Shown here one piece after another: positions 24,838 to 32,025 of a DNA stretch of 64,000 bases. The stretch spans positions 22,257 through 86,256 of the forward strand of contig JBLMXQ010000094.1 in the NCBI GenBank assembly GCA_050257855.1, in the 5' to 3' direction. This DNA is from JBLMXQ01 sp050257855 (lineage in GTDB: Bacteria > Acidobacteriota > Vicinamibacteria > Vicinamibacterales > CAVVIG01). The notes under the pieces were generated by a model that searched no databases, was not told the origin of the DNA, and saw only the letters and a program-made list of their open reading frames with translations. How positions within the stretch are numbered: position 1 is the first letter of the stretch; each line of letters begins with the position of its first letter. The translations under genes and the position numbers were made by a program.

Positions 24838-25774
24838 GGTCGAAATCGCCCAGATACACGATCTCTTCGCGCAGCTCCACGCCGAAACGCTCGCGCACGG
24901 CGGCGCGGCATCGGTCGACGAGCCGGCGGATGTCGAGCGCCGTCGCCGCGCCCTCGTTGACGATGAAGTTGGCGTGCGCCGGCGACACCCTGGCGCCGCC
25001 GATCCGCAGCCCCTTGAGACCCGCGCGGTCGACGAGGGCGCCGGCCGACGCCGGAATGCCGCCGGGAATGCGGTCCACGGCCGGATTCGGATTCTGGAAG
25101 ATGCAGCCGGCGCTCGGCGTGTCGAGCGGCTGCGTGCGTTTGCGGAACGCGAGCGACCGGCGCGCGACGGCCCGGAGTGCAGCTGGTTCCCCCGGCGTCA
25201 CCGCGAAGACGGCCGACAGCAGGATTTCGCCGCTCGCCTGCAGCCGGCTTCGATCGTAGCCGAATGCCATCGCGGCGCGCGGGACCTCGAACGTCGTGCC
25301 GTCGCGCGCGGCCAGCCGCGACTCGACAATCAGATCGCCGATGAGCCGTCCGCCGAAGTGCGCGTTGCCGAAGACCGCGCCGCCGACCGTGCCCGGCGTT
25401 CCGGCCCACGCCTCGAGGCCGGCGCATCCGTGGTTGATGGTCCAGCGCACGAGCCCGTTGATCGTGACGGCCGCATCCGCGCGCACGCGGTCATCACCGT
25501 CGCGCCGGACCTCGCCGCCGCGCGGCCGGAGCACGAGGCCGCGAACGCCGCGATCGGACACCAGGACGTTCGAGCCGCCGCCGAGGGCCGTCACGGGCAC
25601 GCCGAAGCGGTGCGCGATCCGGAGCGCCTCGACGATCTCCTCGCCGCCGCGCGGCTCGAAGAGCCACTCTGCGGGCCCGCCGACCTTGAACGTCGTCAAG
25701 GGCGCGAGCGGCGCGCCGGCGCGGACGCGCCCGGCGCCAAACGCCCCGACGAGTGCGTCGCTGAAGGCGCTCAG
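24818..25774 (-). CDS. murB: UDP-N-acetylenolpyruvoylglucosamine reductase MurB, probable CTG start
   Basis: FAD enzyme reducing enolpyruvyl-UDP-GlcNAc to UDP-MurNAc. The 318-residue reading has PLTTFKVGGPAEWLFEP, the FAD-binding ALGGGSNVLVSDRG, EAWAGTPGTVGGAVFGNAH, SAGCIFQNPNP and GGARVSPAHANFIVN. No ATG, GTG or TTG exists between the pxpC stop and the conserved N-terminus. CTG at 25774 overlaps that stop as CTGA, the same NTGA geometry used at many junctions in this window, with GAGGCGG about 6-8 nt upstream. A start deep inside pxpC is the less likely alternative. Confidence 0.85.
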   Translation of the reverse strand: MSAFSDALVGAFGAGRVRAGAPLAPLTTFKVGGPAEWLFEPRGGEEIVEALRIAHRFGVPVTALGGGSNVLVSDRGVRGLVLRPRGGEVRRDGDDRVRADAAVTINGLVRWTINHGCAGLEAWAGTPGTVGGAVFGNAHFGGRLIGDLIVESRLAARDGTTFEVPRAAMAFGYDRSRLQASGEILLSAVFAVTPGEPAALRAVARRSLAFRKRTQPLDTPSAGCIFQNPNPAVDRIPGGIPASAGALVDRAGLKGLRIGGARVSPAHANFIVNEGAATALDIRRLVDRCRAAVRERFGVELREEIVYLGDFDHVHTAD

Positions 25775-26715
25775 ACCGCCGCCTCGAGCGCCATGAGCGC
25801 GCGCTCCTGCGCGATGAGGGCCGCCATCGCCTGACGCGGCGTGCAGACGACGAACTGCAAAGTGTCGCCCGGGCCGAGCTGTCCTGCGACGCTGATGTCG
25901 GCGGTGATCACGGTCGCCAGCTTCGGATACCCTCCCGACGTCTGGCGATCGGCCATGAGCAGAATCGGCAATCCCGAGGCCGGCACCTGGAGGACGCCGA
26001 GCGGCGTCGCGTCGGAGATGATGTCGGCGCCGCGCGCCGGATCGTGCGTCAGCCGCGGACCTTCGAGCCTGAATCCCATCCGGTCGGACCTGGCAGAGAC
26101 ACCGTAGCGCGCGGACTGCAGCACGTCCAGCGCATCCGCCGCAAAGTACTCCGGCTGGGGACCGGGCAGCACGCGGACCTGCGCGTGCCCGGAGGGAATC
26201 ATCCACGGCGGACTCGACGGCGGCCGCTCCGGAGCCGGCCGCGCGGCGGGGCCGAGCGGCAGACGATCGCCGGTTCTCAGGGGTCGCCCGTCGACGCCAC
26301 CCATGGCGCTGATGAGATGCGTCGCGCGGCTGCCGAGCACCATCGGCACGTCGATCCCGCCGGATACGGCCAGGTACGCCCGCGCGCCGCTGCGCCGGGC
26401 CCCGAAGCGAAGCCGCTCGCCCCCTCGAATCCTCACGGCGCCGTGCATCGGCGCGCGGCGACCGTCGATCGACAGCTCGAAATCCGCGCCGGCGACGGCG
26501 AGGGTGCGCTCGTCGCTGAACTCGATCTCCGGCCCGAGGAGCGTCACTTCGAGGGCGGCCGCGTCGCGCGGGTTGCCGGCCAGCGCGTTGGCGAGCCGGT
26601 GCGAGCAGGGGTCCATCGGCCCCGCGACGGGCACCCCGCGGGCCTGGAATCCCCAGCGGCCCAGGTCCTGGACGCTTGTCAGCATCCCCGGCTTGAGGAT
26701 GCGGATCGAACTCAT
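25771..26715 (-). CDS. pxpC: 5-oxoprolinase subunit C / biotin-dependent carboxyltransferase-like (KipA family)
   Basis: Member of the PxpC/KipA family, which with PxpA and PxpB forms ATP-dependent 5-oxoprolinase. The 314-residue product starts IRILKPGMLTSVQDLGRWGFQ and shows GPMDPCSHRLANALAGN, LAVSGGID, SDRMGFRLEGP and LPILLMADRQTSGGYPKLATVI, all family-typical. It overlaps pxpB by ATGA. No pxpA (LamB/YcsF) gene is in the window, so either it is elsewhere or the pair does another job. KipA in Bacillus modulates a sporulation kinase inhibitor, but sporulation is not suggested here. Confidence 0.87.
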   Translation of the reverse strand: MSSIRILKPGMLTSVQDLGRWGFQARGVPVAGPMDPCSHRLANALAGNPRDAAALEVTLLGPEIEFSDERTLAVAGADFELSIDGRRAPMHGAVRIRGGERLRFGARRSGARAYLAVSGGIDVPMVLGSRATHLISAMGGVDGRPLRTGDRLPLGPAARPAPERPPSSPPWMIPSGHAQVRVLPGPQPEYFAADALDVLQSARYGVSARSDRMGFRLEGPRLTHDPARGADIISDATPLGVLQVPASGLPILLMADRQTSGGYPKLATVITADISVAGQLGPGDTLQFVVCTPRQAMAALIAQERALMALEAAV

Positions 26716-27413
26716 CTGCCCCCCGGCCGTTTCGCGAGGCGATCGTACTCGCCGCGATCGATGGGACGGAACCGCACGGCGTCGCCGGCTTTCAGCAGGA
26801 ACGGCTCCGGGCGCCCAGCGTCGAACGGCGCGAGCGGCGTGCGGCCGACAAGCTGCCAGCCGCCGGGCGTCTCCGCCGGGTAGATCCCGGTCTGCACGCC
26901 GGCGATGCCGACCGACAGGGCCGGCACTCGCACGCGCGGCGTGGAATGCCGTGGGATCGCGATCCGGTCGTCCACGACGCCCATGTAGGCGAACCCCGGG
27001 ACGAATCCGAGCATGAAGACGCGGTACGTCGCGCCGGCATGCAGCGCAACGACCTCCGACTCGCCGAGGTGCGCGAACGCCGCGACGGCCGCCAGGTCGG
27101 GCCCGAATTCACCGCCGTAGCACACGGGGATGTCGATCGGAGGCCGCTCGTGCACGATTCCGGATCCGGCCGCGGCGACCTCCCGCTCGAGGCGCCGCAC
27201 CAGGGCGTCGTAGTCGGTGCGGAGCGGGTCGAAGTACACGGCAACGGATCGATACGTCGGCACGACGTCGCGCACGCCGCGGATCGCGGCGGCCTGCACG
27301 GATTCGGCCAGGGCAATCGCCCGCGCGTTCACCGCCGGATCGATCCGCTCCTCGAACTCGACGATGAGCACGGAATCGCCGGCAGTGACGATGCGGAAGA
27401 AGGCGTCGGTCAT
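26712..27413 (-). CDS. pxpB: 5-oxoprolinase subunit B (KipI/allophanate hydrolase subunit 1 family)
   Basis: The 233-residue product carries the family core: GVRDVVPTYRSVAVYFDP, IDIPVCYGGEFGPDLAAVA, YRVFMLGFVPGFAYMG and TPGGWQLVGRTPL. It pairs with pxpC through a 4-nt ATGA overlap. Located between mpl and murB in a cell-wall recycling run; pyroglutamate can arise from Glu-terminal peptides, so a link with murein peptide turnover is conceivable but inferred. Confidence 0.87.
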   Translation of the reverse strand: MTDAFFRIVTAGDSVLIVEFEERIDPAVNARAIALAESVQAAAIRGVRDVVPTYRSVAVYFDPLRTDYDALVRRLEREVAAAGSGIVHERPPIDIPVCYGGEFGPDLAAVAAFAHLGESEVVALHAGATYRVFMLGFVPGFAYMGVVDDRIAIPRHSTPRVRVPALSVGIAGVQTGIYPAETPGGWQLVGRTPLAPFDAGRPEPFLLKAGDAVRFRPIDRGEYDRLAKRPGGR

Positions 27414-27423
27414 TTCCTACTCT

Positions 27424-27446
27424 GCGGCGGGGCCCCGCCCCGCCGC
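27424..27446. repeat. GC palindrome between pxpB and mpl
   Basis: Ten-bp perfect arms GCGGCGGGGC and GCCCCGCCGC around a CCC loop. The 101-nt gap otherwise holds only a 31-codon reading frame that is too weak to call. Confidence 0.65.
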
Positions 27447-27514
27447 GAACTCACGCCGATGCCCGCCTCGGAGCTCCCAGTCCCCGTCGAGGAATGCGAG
27501 CAGGCGCAACATCT

Positions 27515-28918
27515 TCACTTGGCGAGCGCGCGCAGGAGTTTCCCGTGGATCCCGCCGAACCCGCCGTTCGACATCAGCACCACGAGATCCCCGGGCCGCT
27601 GCTCGCGCGCGATCGTCTGGACGATGTCGTCGATCGACTCCGCCTCGCGCGCCGACCGCCCGGCGGCGCGCAGATCGCGGACGAGCTGCGGGACCGACAA
27701 CCGTTCCTCTTCCGGCAGCCTGGAACGGAACACGGGCGCGATGAGCACCTCGTCGGCATCGCCGAAGGCGCGCGCGAACTCGTCCTGGAAGATCCGCCGG
27801 CACGACGAGGCGGACCGGGGCTCGAAGACGCCCCAGATCCGCGCGCCCGGGTTCGCCGCCCGCAGGCCGGCCAGCGTCTCGGCGACCGCAGTCGGGTGGT
27901 GCGCGAAGTCGTCGTACACGGTGACTCCGTCGACCGTGCCGACGACCTCGAGCCGTCGTTTCACGCCGGCGAACGTCCTGAGCCCTTCCGCGATCCGTTC
28001 GACGCTCAGCCCCGCCTCCGTCGCGACGGCGACGGCCGCCAGCGCGTTGCGCACGTTGTGCGTCCCCACGAGCGGCAGCTCGAACTCGCCGAACGGCGAT
28101 CCGAAACGCCGCACGCGGAAGCGCGTGGTCGCGCCGGCCGCCGCGAGATCGTGCGCCTGCCACTCGACGTCCTCGCCGAGGCCGACCGTCTGCACGCGGC
28201 TCAGCGCCGCGCCGCCGAGCGCCCGCGCGCGGGGGCTGTCGGCGCCGACGACCAGCAGCCCGCGCGTCGGAACCAGATTCACGAGCCGCCGGAAGGCCAG
28301 CGTCACCGCGTCGACGTCCGCATAGATATCGGCGTGATCGAACTCGACGTTGTTCACCACCGCGATGTCCGGAAGGTACTTGAGGAACTTTGCGGTCTTG
28401 TCGAAGAACGCGCTGTCGTACTCGTCGCCTTCGATGACGAAATCGCGCCCCTGGCCGATCCGGTAGCTCGAGCCGCCGTCGCCGAAGTTGCGGGCGATCC
28501 CGCCGACGAACACGCTCGGATCGGCCCCGCCGTTCGCCAGCACCCAGCCGGTCAGCGCGGTAGTGGTCGTCTTGCCGTGCGTACCGGCGATCACGATCGA
28601 CCGCGAACCCCACAGGAAGTGGTCCCGAATCGCCTCCGGCATCGAGCAGTACCGAATCTTCCGGTTCAGCACCTCTTCGAGCTCGACGTTGCCGCGCGAA
28701 ATGGCATTGCCGACGACGACGAGATCGAGATCCGCCGTGATGTGCTCCGCCGCGTACCCCGCGTAGGCGGGGATCGCCTCCGCCGCCAGGAAGTCGCTCA
28801 TCGGCGGGTACACGTCCTGGTCGGAGCCCCTCACGTCGAACCCTTTTCGCTTGAGGATGGCCGCGAGTGTGGCCATCGCCGTGCCGCAGATGCCGATCAG
28901 ATGAACGCGTGTGGGCAT
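27515..28918 (-). CDS. mpl: UDP-MurNAc:L-alanyl-gamma-D-glutamyl-meso-DAP ligase
   Basis: Murein-recycling ligase that joins the recovered tripeptide to UDP-MurNAc. The 467-residue product starts RVHLIGICGTAMATLAAIL and has the ATP loop AGTHGKTTTT, the Mur-ligase core VIEGDEYDSAFFDK and NNVEFDHADIYAD, HNVRNALAA, DDFAHHPTAV and the Mpl-specific SNGGFGGIH. MurC is the nearest relative, but the GGFGG tail and GICGTAM start favour Mpl. It implies meso-DAP peptidoglycan. Located 21 nt after ldcA. Confidence 0.93.
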   Translation of the reverse strand: MPTRVHLIGICGTAMATLAAILKRKGFDVRGSDQDVYPPMSDFLAAEAIPAYAGYAAEHITADLDLVVVGNAISRGNVELEEVLNRKIRYCSMPEAIRDHFLWGSRSIVIAGTHGKTTTTALTGWVLANGGADPSVFVGGIARNFGDGGSSYRIGQGRDFVIEGDEYDSAFFDKTAKFLKYLPDIAVVNNVEFDHADIYADVDAVTLAFRRLVNLVPTRGLLVVGADSPRARALGGAALSRVQTVGLGEDVEWQAHDLAAAGATTRFRVRRFGSPFGEFELPLVGTHNVRNALAAVAVATEAGLSVERIAEGLRTFAGVKRRLEVVGTVDGVTVYDDFAHHPTAVAETLAGLRAANPGARIWGVFEPRSASSCRRIFQDEFARAFGDADEVLIAPVFRSRLPEEERLSVPQLVRDLRAAGRSAREAESIDDIVQTIAREQRPGDLVVLMSNGGFGGIHGKLLRALAK

Positions 28919-28939
28919 GGACGTGAGCGTGCGGGTCGG

Positions 28940-29863
28940 CTAGTCGACCGCGGATTCCTCGATGATGACACGCGGAGCCGGACCGGTCACTACCCGGCAG
29001 CGCACACCGAGTGGCAACGTGATCGCCGGACGGGTCGTGTGGCCGGACGGGAATCCGATGACGACCGGTCCGGGGAAATCCTCGAGCGCGTCGGACACGA
29101 CCGCCCGCGCGGACGGCTCACCGCCGGGCTCATCGCACTTCGGCAGCTCGCCGATGACGATGGCGGATGCGCGCGACAGCAGGCCCGTCTGCCGCAGCTG
29201 CACGATCATCCGATCGAGCCGGTACGGCCGCTCGCCCACCTCGTCGAACAGCAGCACGTATCCGGGCGGCGGATCGAAGGCGAACGGCGTCCCGATCGAC
29301 CCGAGGAGCTGCGTCACGGTGCCGCCGAACAGCGGACCGGCCGCCTCGCCCCTCCGGATGGTGTCGAGACCCGGCGGCGCCAGCTCGCCGAGCGGCTCGC
29401 GCCGGCAGAGCGCGTCGAGGAACGAGGCGCGGTCGTAGCCGGCGACTCCCCGCCCGAGCCGTCCCGCGAGCATCGGGCCGTGAAACGCGACGAGCCCGCA
29501 CGTCACCGTCAGAAAGGTCAGCATCGACGTCAGATCGCTGTAGCCGATGAACGGCTTCCGCGCCGCGCGCGCCTCGGCCGGGTCGAGCAGCGCGAGAATC
29601 TGAACGCTGCCGTACCCGCCGCGGACGCCGACGAGCCCCGCGATGGACGGATCCCGCCAGGCCGCCCGAATCGCCGCCGCGCGAACGTCCGGCGCGCCGG
29701 CCACGAGCGACCGCCGCGCGAAGACGGACTCGTCGAAGACCGGCTCGAAGCCGAGGCGCTCGATCTCCGCCACGCCCGCGTCGAACTCCTCGCGCCGGAA
29801 CGGACTGGCCGGCGCAACGACCGCCAGACGCGATCCCGGCGCCAGCGGGTGCGGCTTCAGCAT
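28940..29863 (-). CDS. ldcA: L,D-carboxypeptidase (S66 family, LdcA)
   Basis: Cytoplasmic serine peptidase removing D-Ala from recycled tetrapeptides to give the tripeptide substrate of Mpl. The 307-residue product contains the Ser motif KPFIGYSDLTSM, the Glu in LLFDEVGERPYRLDR and the His in GFPSGHTTRP, the complete S66 triad; VRGGYGSVQIL is also typical. No signal peptide is visible. The ATG shares one base with the nagZ stop (TGATG), implying coupling. Confidence 0.93.
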   Translation of the reverse strand: MLKPHPLAPGSRLAVVAPASPFRREEFDAGVAEIERLGFEPVFDESVFARRSLVAGAPDVRAAAIRAAWRDPSIAGLVGVRGGYGSVQILALLDPAEARAARKPFIGYSDLTSMLTFLTVTCGLVAFHGPMLAGRLGRGVAGYDRASFLDALCRREPLGELAPPGLDTIRRGEAAGPLFGGTVTQLLGSIGTPFAFDPPPGYVLLFDEVGERPYRLDRMIVQLRQTGLLSRASAIVIGELPKCDEPGGEPSARAVVSDALEDFPGPVVIGFPSGHTTRPAITLPLGVRCRVVTGPAPRVIIEESAVD

Positions 29864-30954
29864 CAGACGAACCGCGCCATCTCATGGGCGATGGCCTGGT
29901 GCTCGTCGCGGCCCAGCAGCGCGGCGAGCGCGCGCGGGGCCGGCGGCCGCGCGGGAATCGACGCGAGAAACCGCTCCTTGGCGCGACGCTGCCGGGCCAG
30001 CGCGTCCTCGACGCGCGACAGGCTGAGGCGCTCGTCCTCCACGGCGTGGACGATGGCTTCGAGCGCCGCTGCCTGCGTGTCGTGGTCGCCGCTGCACACG
30101 AGAACGCCGTCACAGCCCGCCTCGATCGCCATCACCGCAGCGGCGGGCACGGCGTGATCGCGCGCAATGGCCTTCATCTCGAGGTCGTCGCTCAGGATCA
30201 CGCCTTCGAATCCGAGCTCTTCGCGCAGCACGCCGGTGACGATCCGGCGCGACAGCGTCGCCGGCCGCTCCTCGTCGAGGGCAGGCACGAGGACGTGGGC
30301 GGTCATGATCGCCGCGACGCCGGCTTCGATGGCAGCCCGGAACGGCACGAATTCCAGCTGGCGCAGGCGCTCCGGCGGATGCTCGACGAGCGGCAGATCG
30401 AGGTGCGAATCGGTGGCGGTGTCGCCGTGGCCCGGGAAGTGCTTGCCGCAGGCCGCCACCCCCTCACCCTGCATGGCGCGGACGATCGCCGCGCCGAGCG
30501 TCGCCGTCGCGGCGGCGGTCCCGGCGATGGCGCGGTCGCCGATGACCGTGTTCTTCGGGTTGGTGTGGACGTCGAGTACCGGCGCGTAGTCGAGCGTGAC
30601 GCCGACCGCCCTGAGCTCGGCCGCGAGCGCCCGGGCGAACCGCGCGGCGAGCGCTGGGTCGCCGCTGCGGCCGAGCGTGGCCATCGGGGGCCACTCGGTG
30701 AAGGGCGCCCTGAGCCGCGCCACGCGGCCGCCTTCCTGATCGACGCTCACCCACACCGGCAGGTCCGGCCCCAGGCGCGCCGCTTCGAAGCACAGCTCCG
30801 CGACCTGCGCCGGCTCGGCGACGTTGCGCGCGAACAGAATCACGCCGCCGAGACCGAACTCGCGCGCGAGCGTGCGGATCTCGACCGGCACCTCGTGGCC
30901 GTCGAAGCCCGCGATGAGCAGTTGTCCGACCTGACGGCGCAGCGCGGCGGGCAT
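29863..30954 (-). CDS. nagZ: Beta-N-acetylhexosaminidase NagZ (GH3)
   Basis: Removes GlcNAc from GlcNAc-anhydroMurNAc peptides in murein recycling. ATG at 30954 gives 363 residues; the upstream reading is antisense to the GHMP kinase. GH3 signatures: WVSVDQEGGRVARLRAPFTEWP, DYAPVLDVHTNPKN, the NagZ loop KHFPGHGDTATDSH with its acid/base His, and the nucleophile in ILSDDLEMKAI. First gene of the nagZ-ldcA-mpl-pxpBC-murBA run. Minus-strand TACAAT lies 9 nt before the ATG with no Shine-Dalgarno between. Confidence 0.95.
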   Translation of the reverse strand: MPAALRRQVGQLLIAGFDGHEVPVEIRTLAREFGLGGVILFARNVAEPAQVAELCFEAARLGPDLPVWVSVDQEGGRVARLRAPFTEWPPMATLGRSGDPALAARFARALAAELRAVGVTLDYAPVLDVHTNPKNTVIGDRAIAGTAAATATLGAAIVRAMQGEGVAACGKHFPGHGDTATDSHLDLPLVEHPPERLRQLEFVPFRAAIEAGVAAIMTAHVLVPALDEERPATLSRRIVTGVLREELGFEGVILSDDLEMKAIARDHAVPAAAVMAIEAGCDGVLVCSGDHDTQAAALEAIVHAVEDERLSLSRVEDALARQRRAKERFLASIPARPPAPRALAALLGRDEHQAIAHEMARFV

Positions 30955-30963
30955 CGGTCCACG

Positions 30964-30969
30964 ATTGTA
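30964..30969 (-). promoter_or_regulatory. -10 element of nagZ operon, leaderless geometry
   Basis: TACAAT on the minus strand, 9 nt from the nagZ ATG. The -35 region is weak. It faces away from the GHMP kinase -10 within an 81-nt divergent gap. Confidence 0.55.
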
Positions 30970-31023
30970 CCGTGACGCGGGCCCGGATCGTACGGGGCAG
31001 GCCGTGCGGGGACGCGCTCCATC

Positions 31024-31029
31024 TATAAT
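31024..31029 (+). promoter_or_regulatory. -10 element of GHMP kinase gene, leaderless geometry
   Basis: A perfect TATAAT ends 6 nt before the GTG start at 31036. No clear -35 and no ribosome-binding site. Transcription would start on or within 1-2 nt of the start codon. Confidence 0.6.
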
Positions 31030-31035
31030 TCCGTC

Positions 31036-32025
31036 GTGCAGATCGTCTCCTCGGCGCCGACCCGCATCGATCTGGCCGGCGGTACGCTCGATATCTGGCC
31101 CCTGTATCTGTTCCACGACGGCGCCCTCACGCTGAATGCGGCCATCAGCCTGCGCGCGCACGTCACGATCGACGAGCGGGGGGCCGGCGGCGTGGAGCTG
31201 CGCTCGCTCGACACGAACCGCCAGGTGACGGCCAGCCACTGGGCGCATCTCGACGGCGCGGGCGATCTGCCGCTCGTCGCGCTCCTCGCGCGCCATTACC
31301 GCCTCGAGAACGCAATCCTGACCACGCGGGGCGAGTCGCCCGCCGGCGCCGGCATCGCCGGCTCCTCGGCGCTGACGATCGCGGCCTGCGGCGCCCTCGC
31401 GCGCTGGACCGGCCGGAGCGAAGGGCCCGAAGAGCTCCTCCAGGCGGCGATGAACATCGAGTGCCAGGCCATCCGCGTGCCGACCGGCGCGCAGGACTAT
31501 CGGCCGGCGCTGTACGGCGGCGTCGCGGCCGTCGCGCTCGGAGTCGACGGCGTGCGCCGGGAGGCGATCGCCGTCGATCCGGCCGAGCTCGAACGGCGGA
31601 TCGTGCTCGCCTACACCGGCGCGCCGCGCAACTCCGGCACGAACAACTGGGAGATCACCAAGCGGCACATCGACGGCGATCGGCACGTGTTCGACTGCTT
31701 CGAGCGAATCCGCGACACCGCGTGCGCCATGCGCGCCGCGCTCGAGCACGGCGACTGGGACGAGGTCGGCCGGCGGCTCGCGGTCGAGTGGGAGAACCGC
31801 AAGCGGCTGGCGCCGGGCGTGACGACGCCGACGATTGACGACCTGATCGCCCGCGCGAGGGCGGCCGGCGCGACGGCCGCGAAGGTCTGCGGCGCGGGCG
31901 GCGGCGGGTGCCTGTTCTGCTACGGTCCGCCGCGCGCGCGCGACGCGATCGCCGCGGCGCTGGCCGGCGGCGGCGCGCGCCTGCTGGACTACCGGATCGA
32001 GACCGAGGGGCTGCGCGTTGGATAA
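31036..32025 (+). CDS. GHMP-family sugar kinase (heptose/fucose kinase-like)
   Basis: ATP-dependent small-molecule kinase. The 329-residue product shows SAPTRIDLAGGTLDIWPLYL (motif 1), SPAGAGIAGSSALTIAACGAL (motif 2, ATP loop) and AKVCGAGGGGCLFCYG (motif 3), with GAQDYRPALYGGVAAV between. Best known relatives act on heptose 7-phosphate, fucose or galactose; the real substrate cannot be read from sequence. It is divergent from nagZ across only 81 nt and overlaps polX by 8 nt, so a role in salvage of wall sugars is possible but not shown. Confidence 0.82.
   Translation: MQIVSSAPTRIDLAGGTLDIWPLYLFHDGALTLNAAISLRAHVTIDERGAGGVELRSLDTNRQVTASHWAHLDGAGDLPLVALLARHYRLENAILTTRGESPAGAGIAGSSALTIAACGALARWTGRSEGPEELLQAAMNIECQAIRVPTGAQDYRPALYGGVAAVALGVDGVRREAIAVDPAELERRIVLAYTGAPRNSGTNNWEITKRHIDGDRHVFDCFERIRDTACAMRAALEHGDWDEVGRRLAVEWENRKRLAPGVTTPTIDDLIARARAAGATAAKVCGAGGGGCLFCYGPPRARDAIAAALAGGGARLLDYRIETEGLRVG

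Noticed and set aside
27418..27506. 31-codon minus-strand frame between mpl and pxpB (MLRLLAFLDGDWELRG...)
   Set aside because: Begins just after the mpl stop, but its second half is only the GC palindrome read as protein; no ribosome-binding site or recognisable domain.
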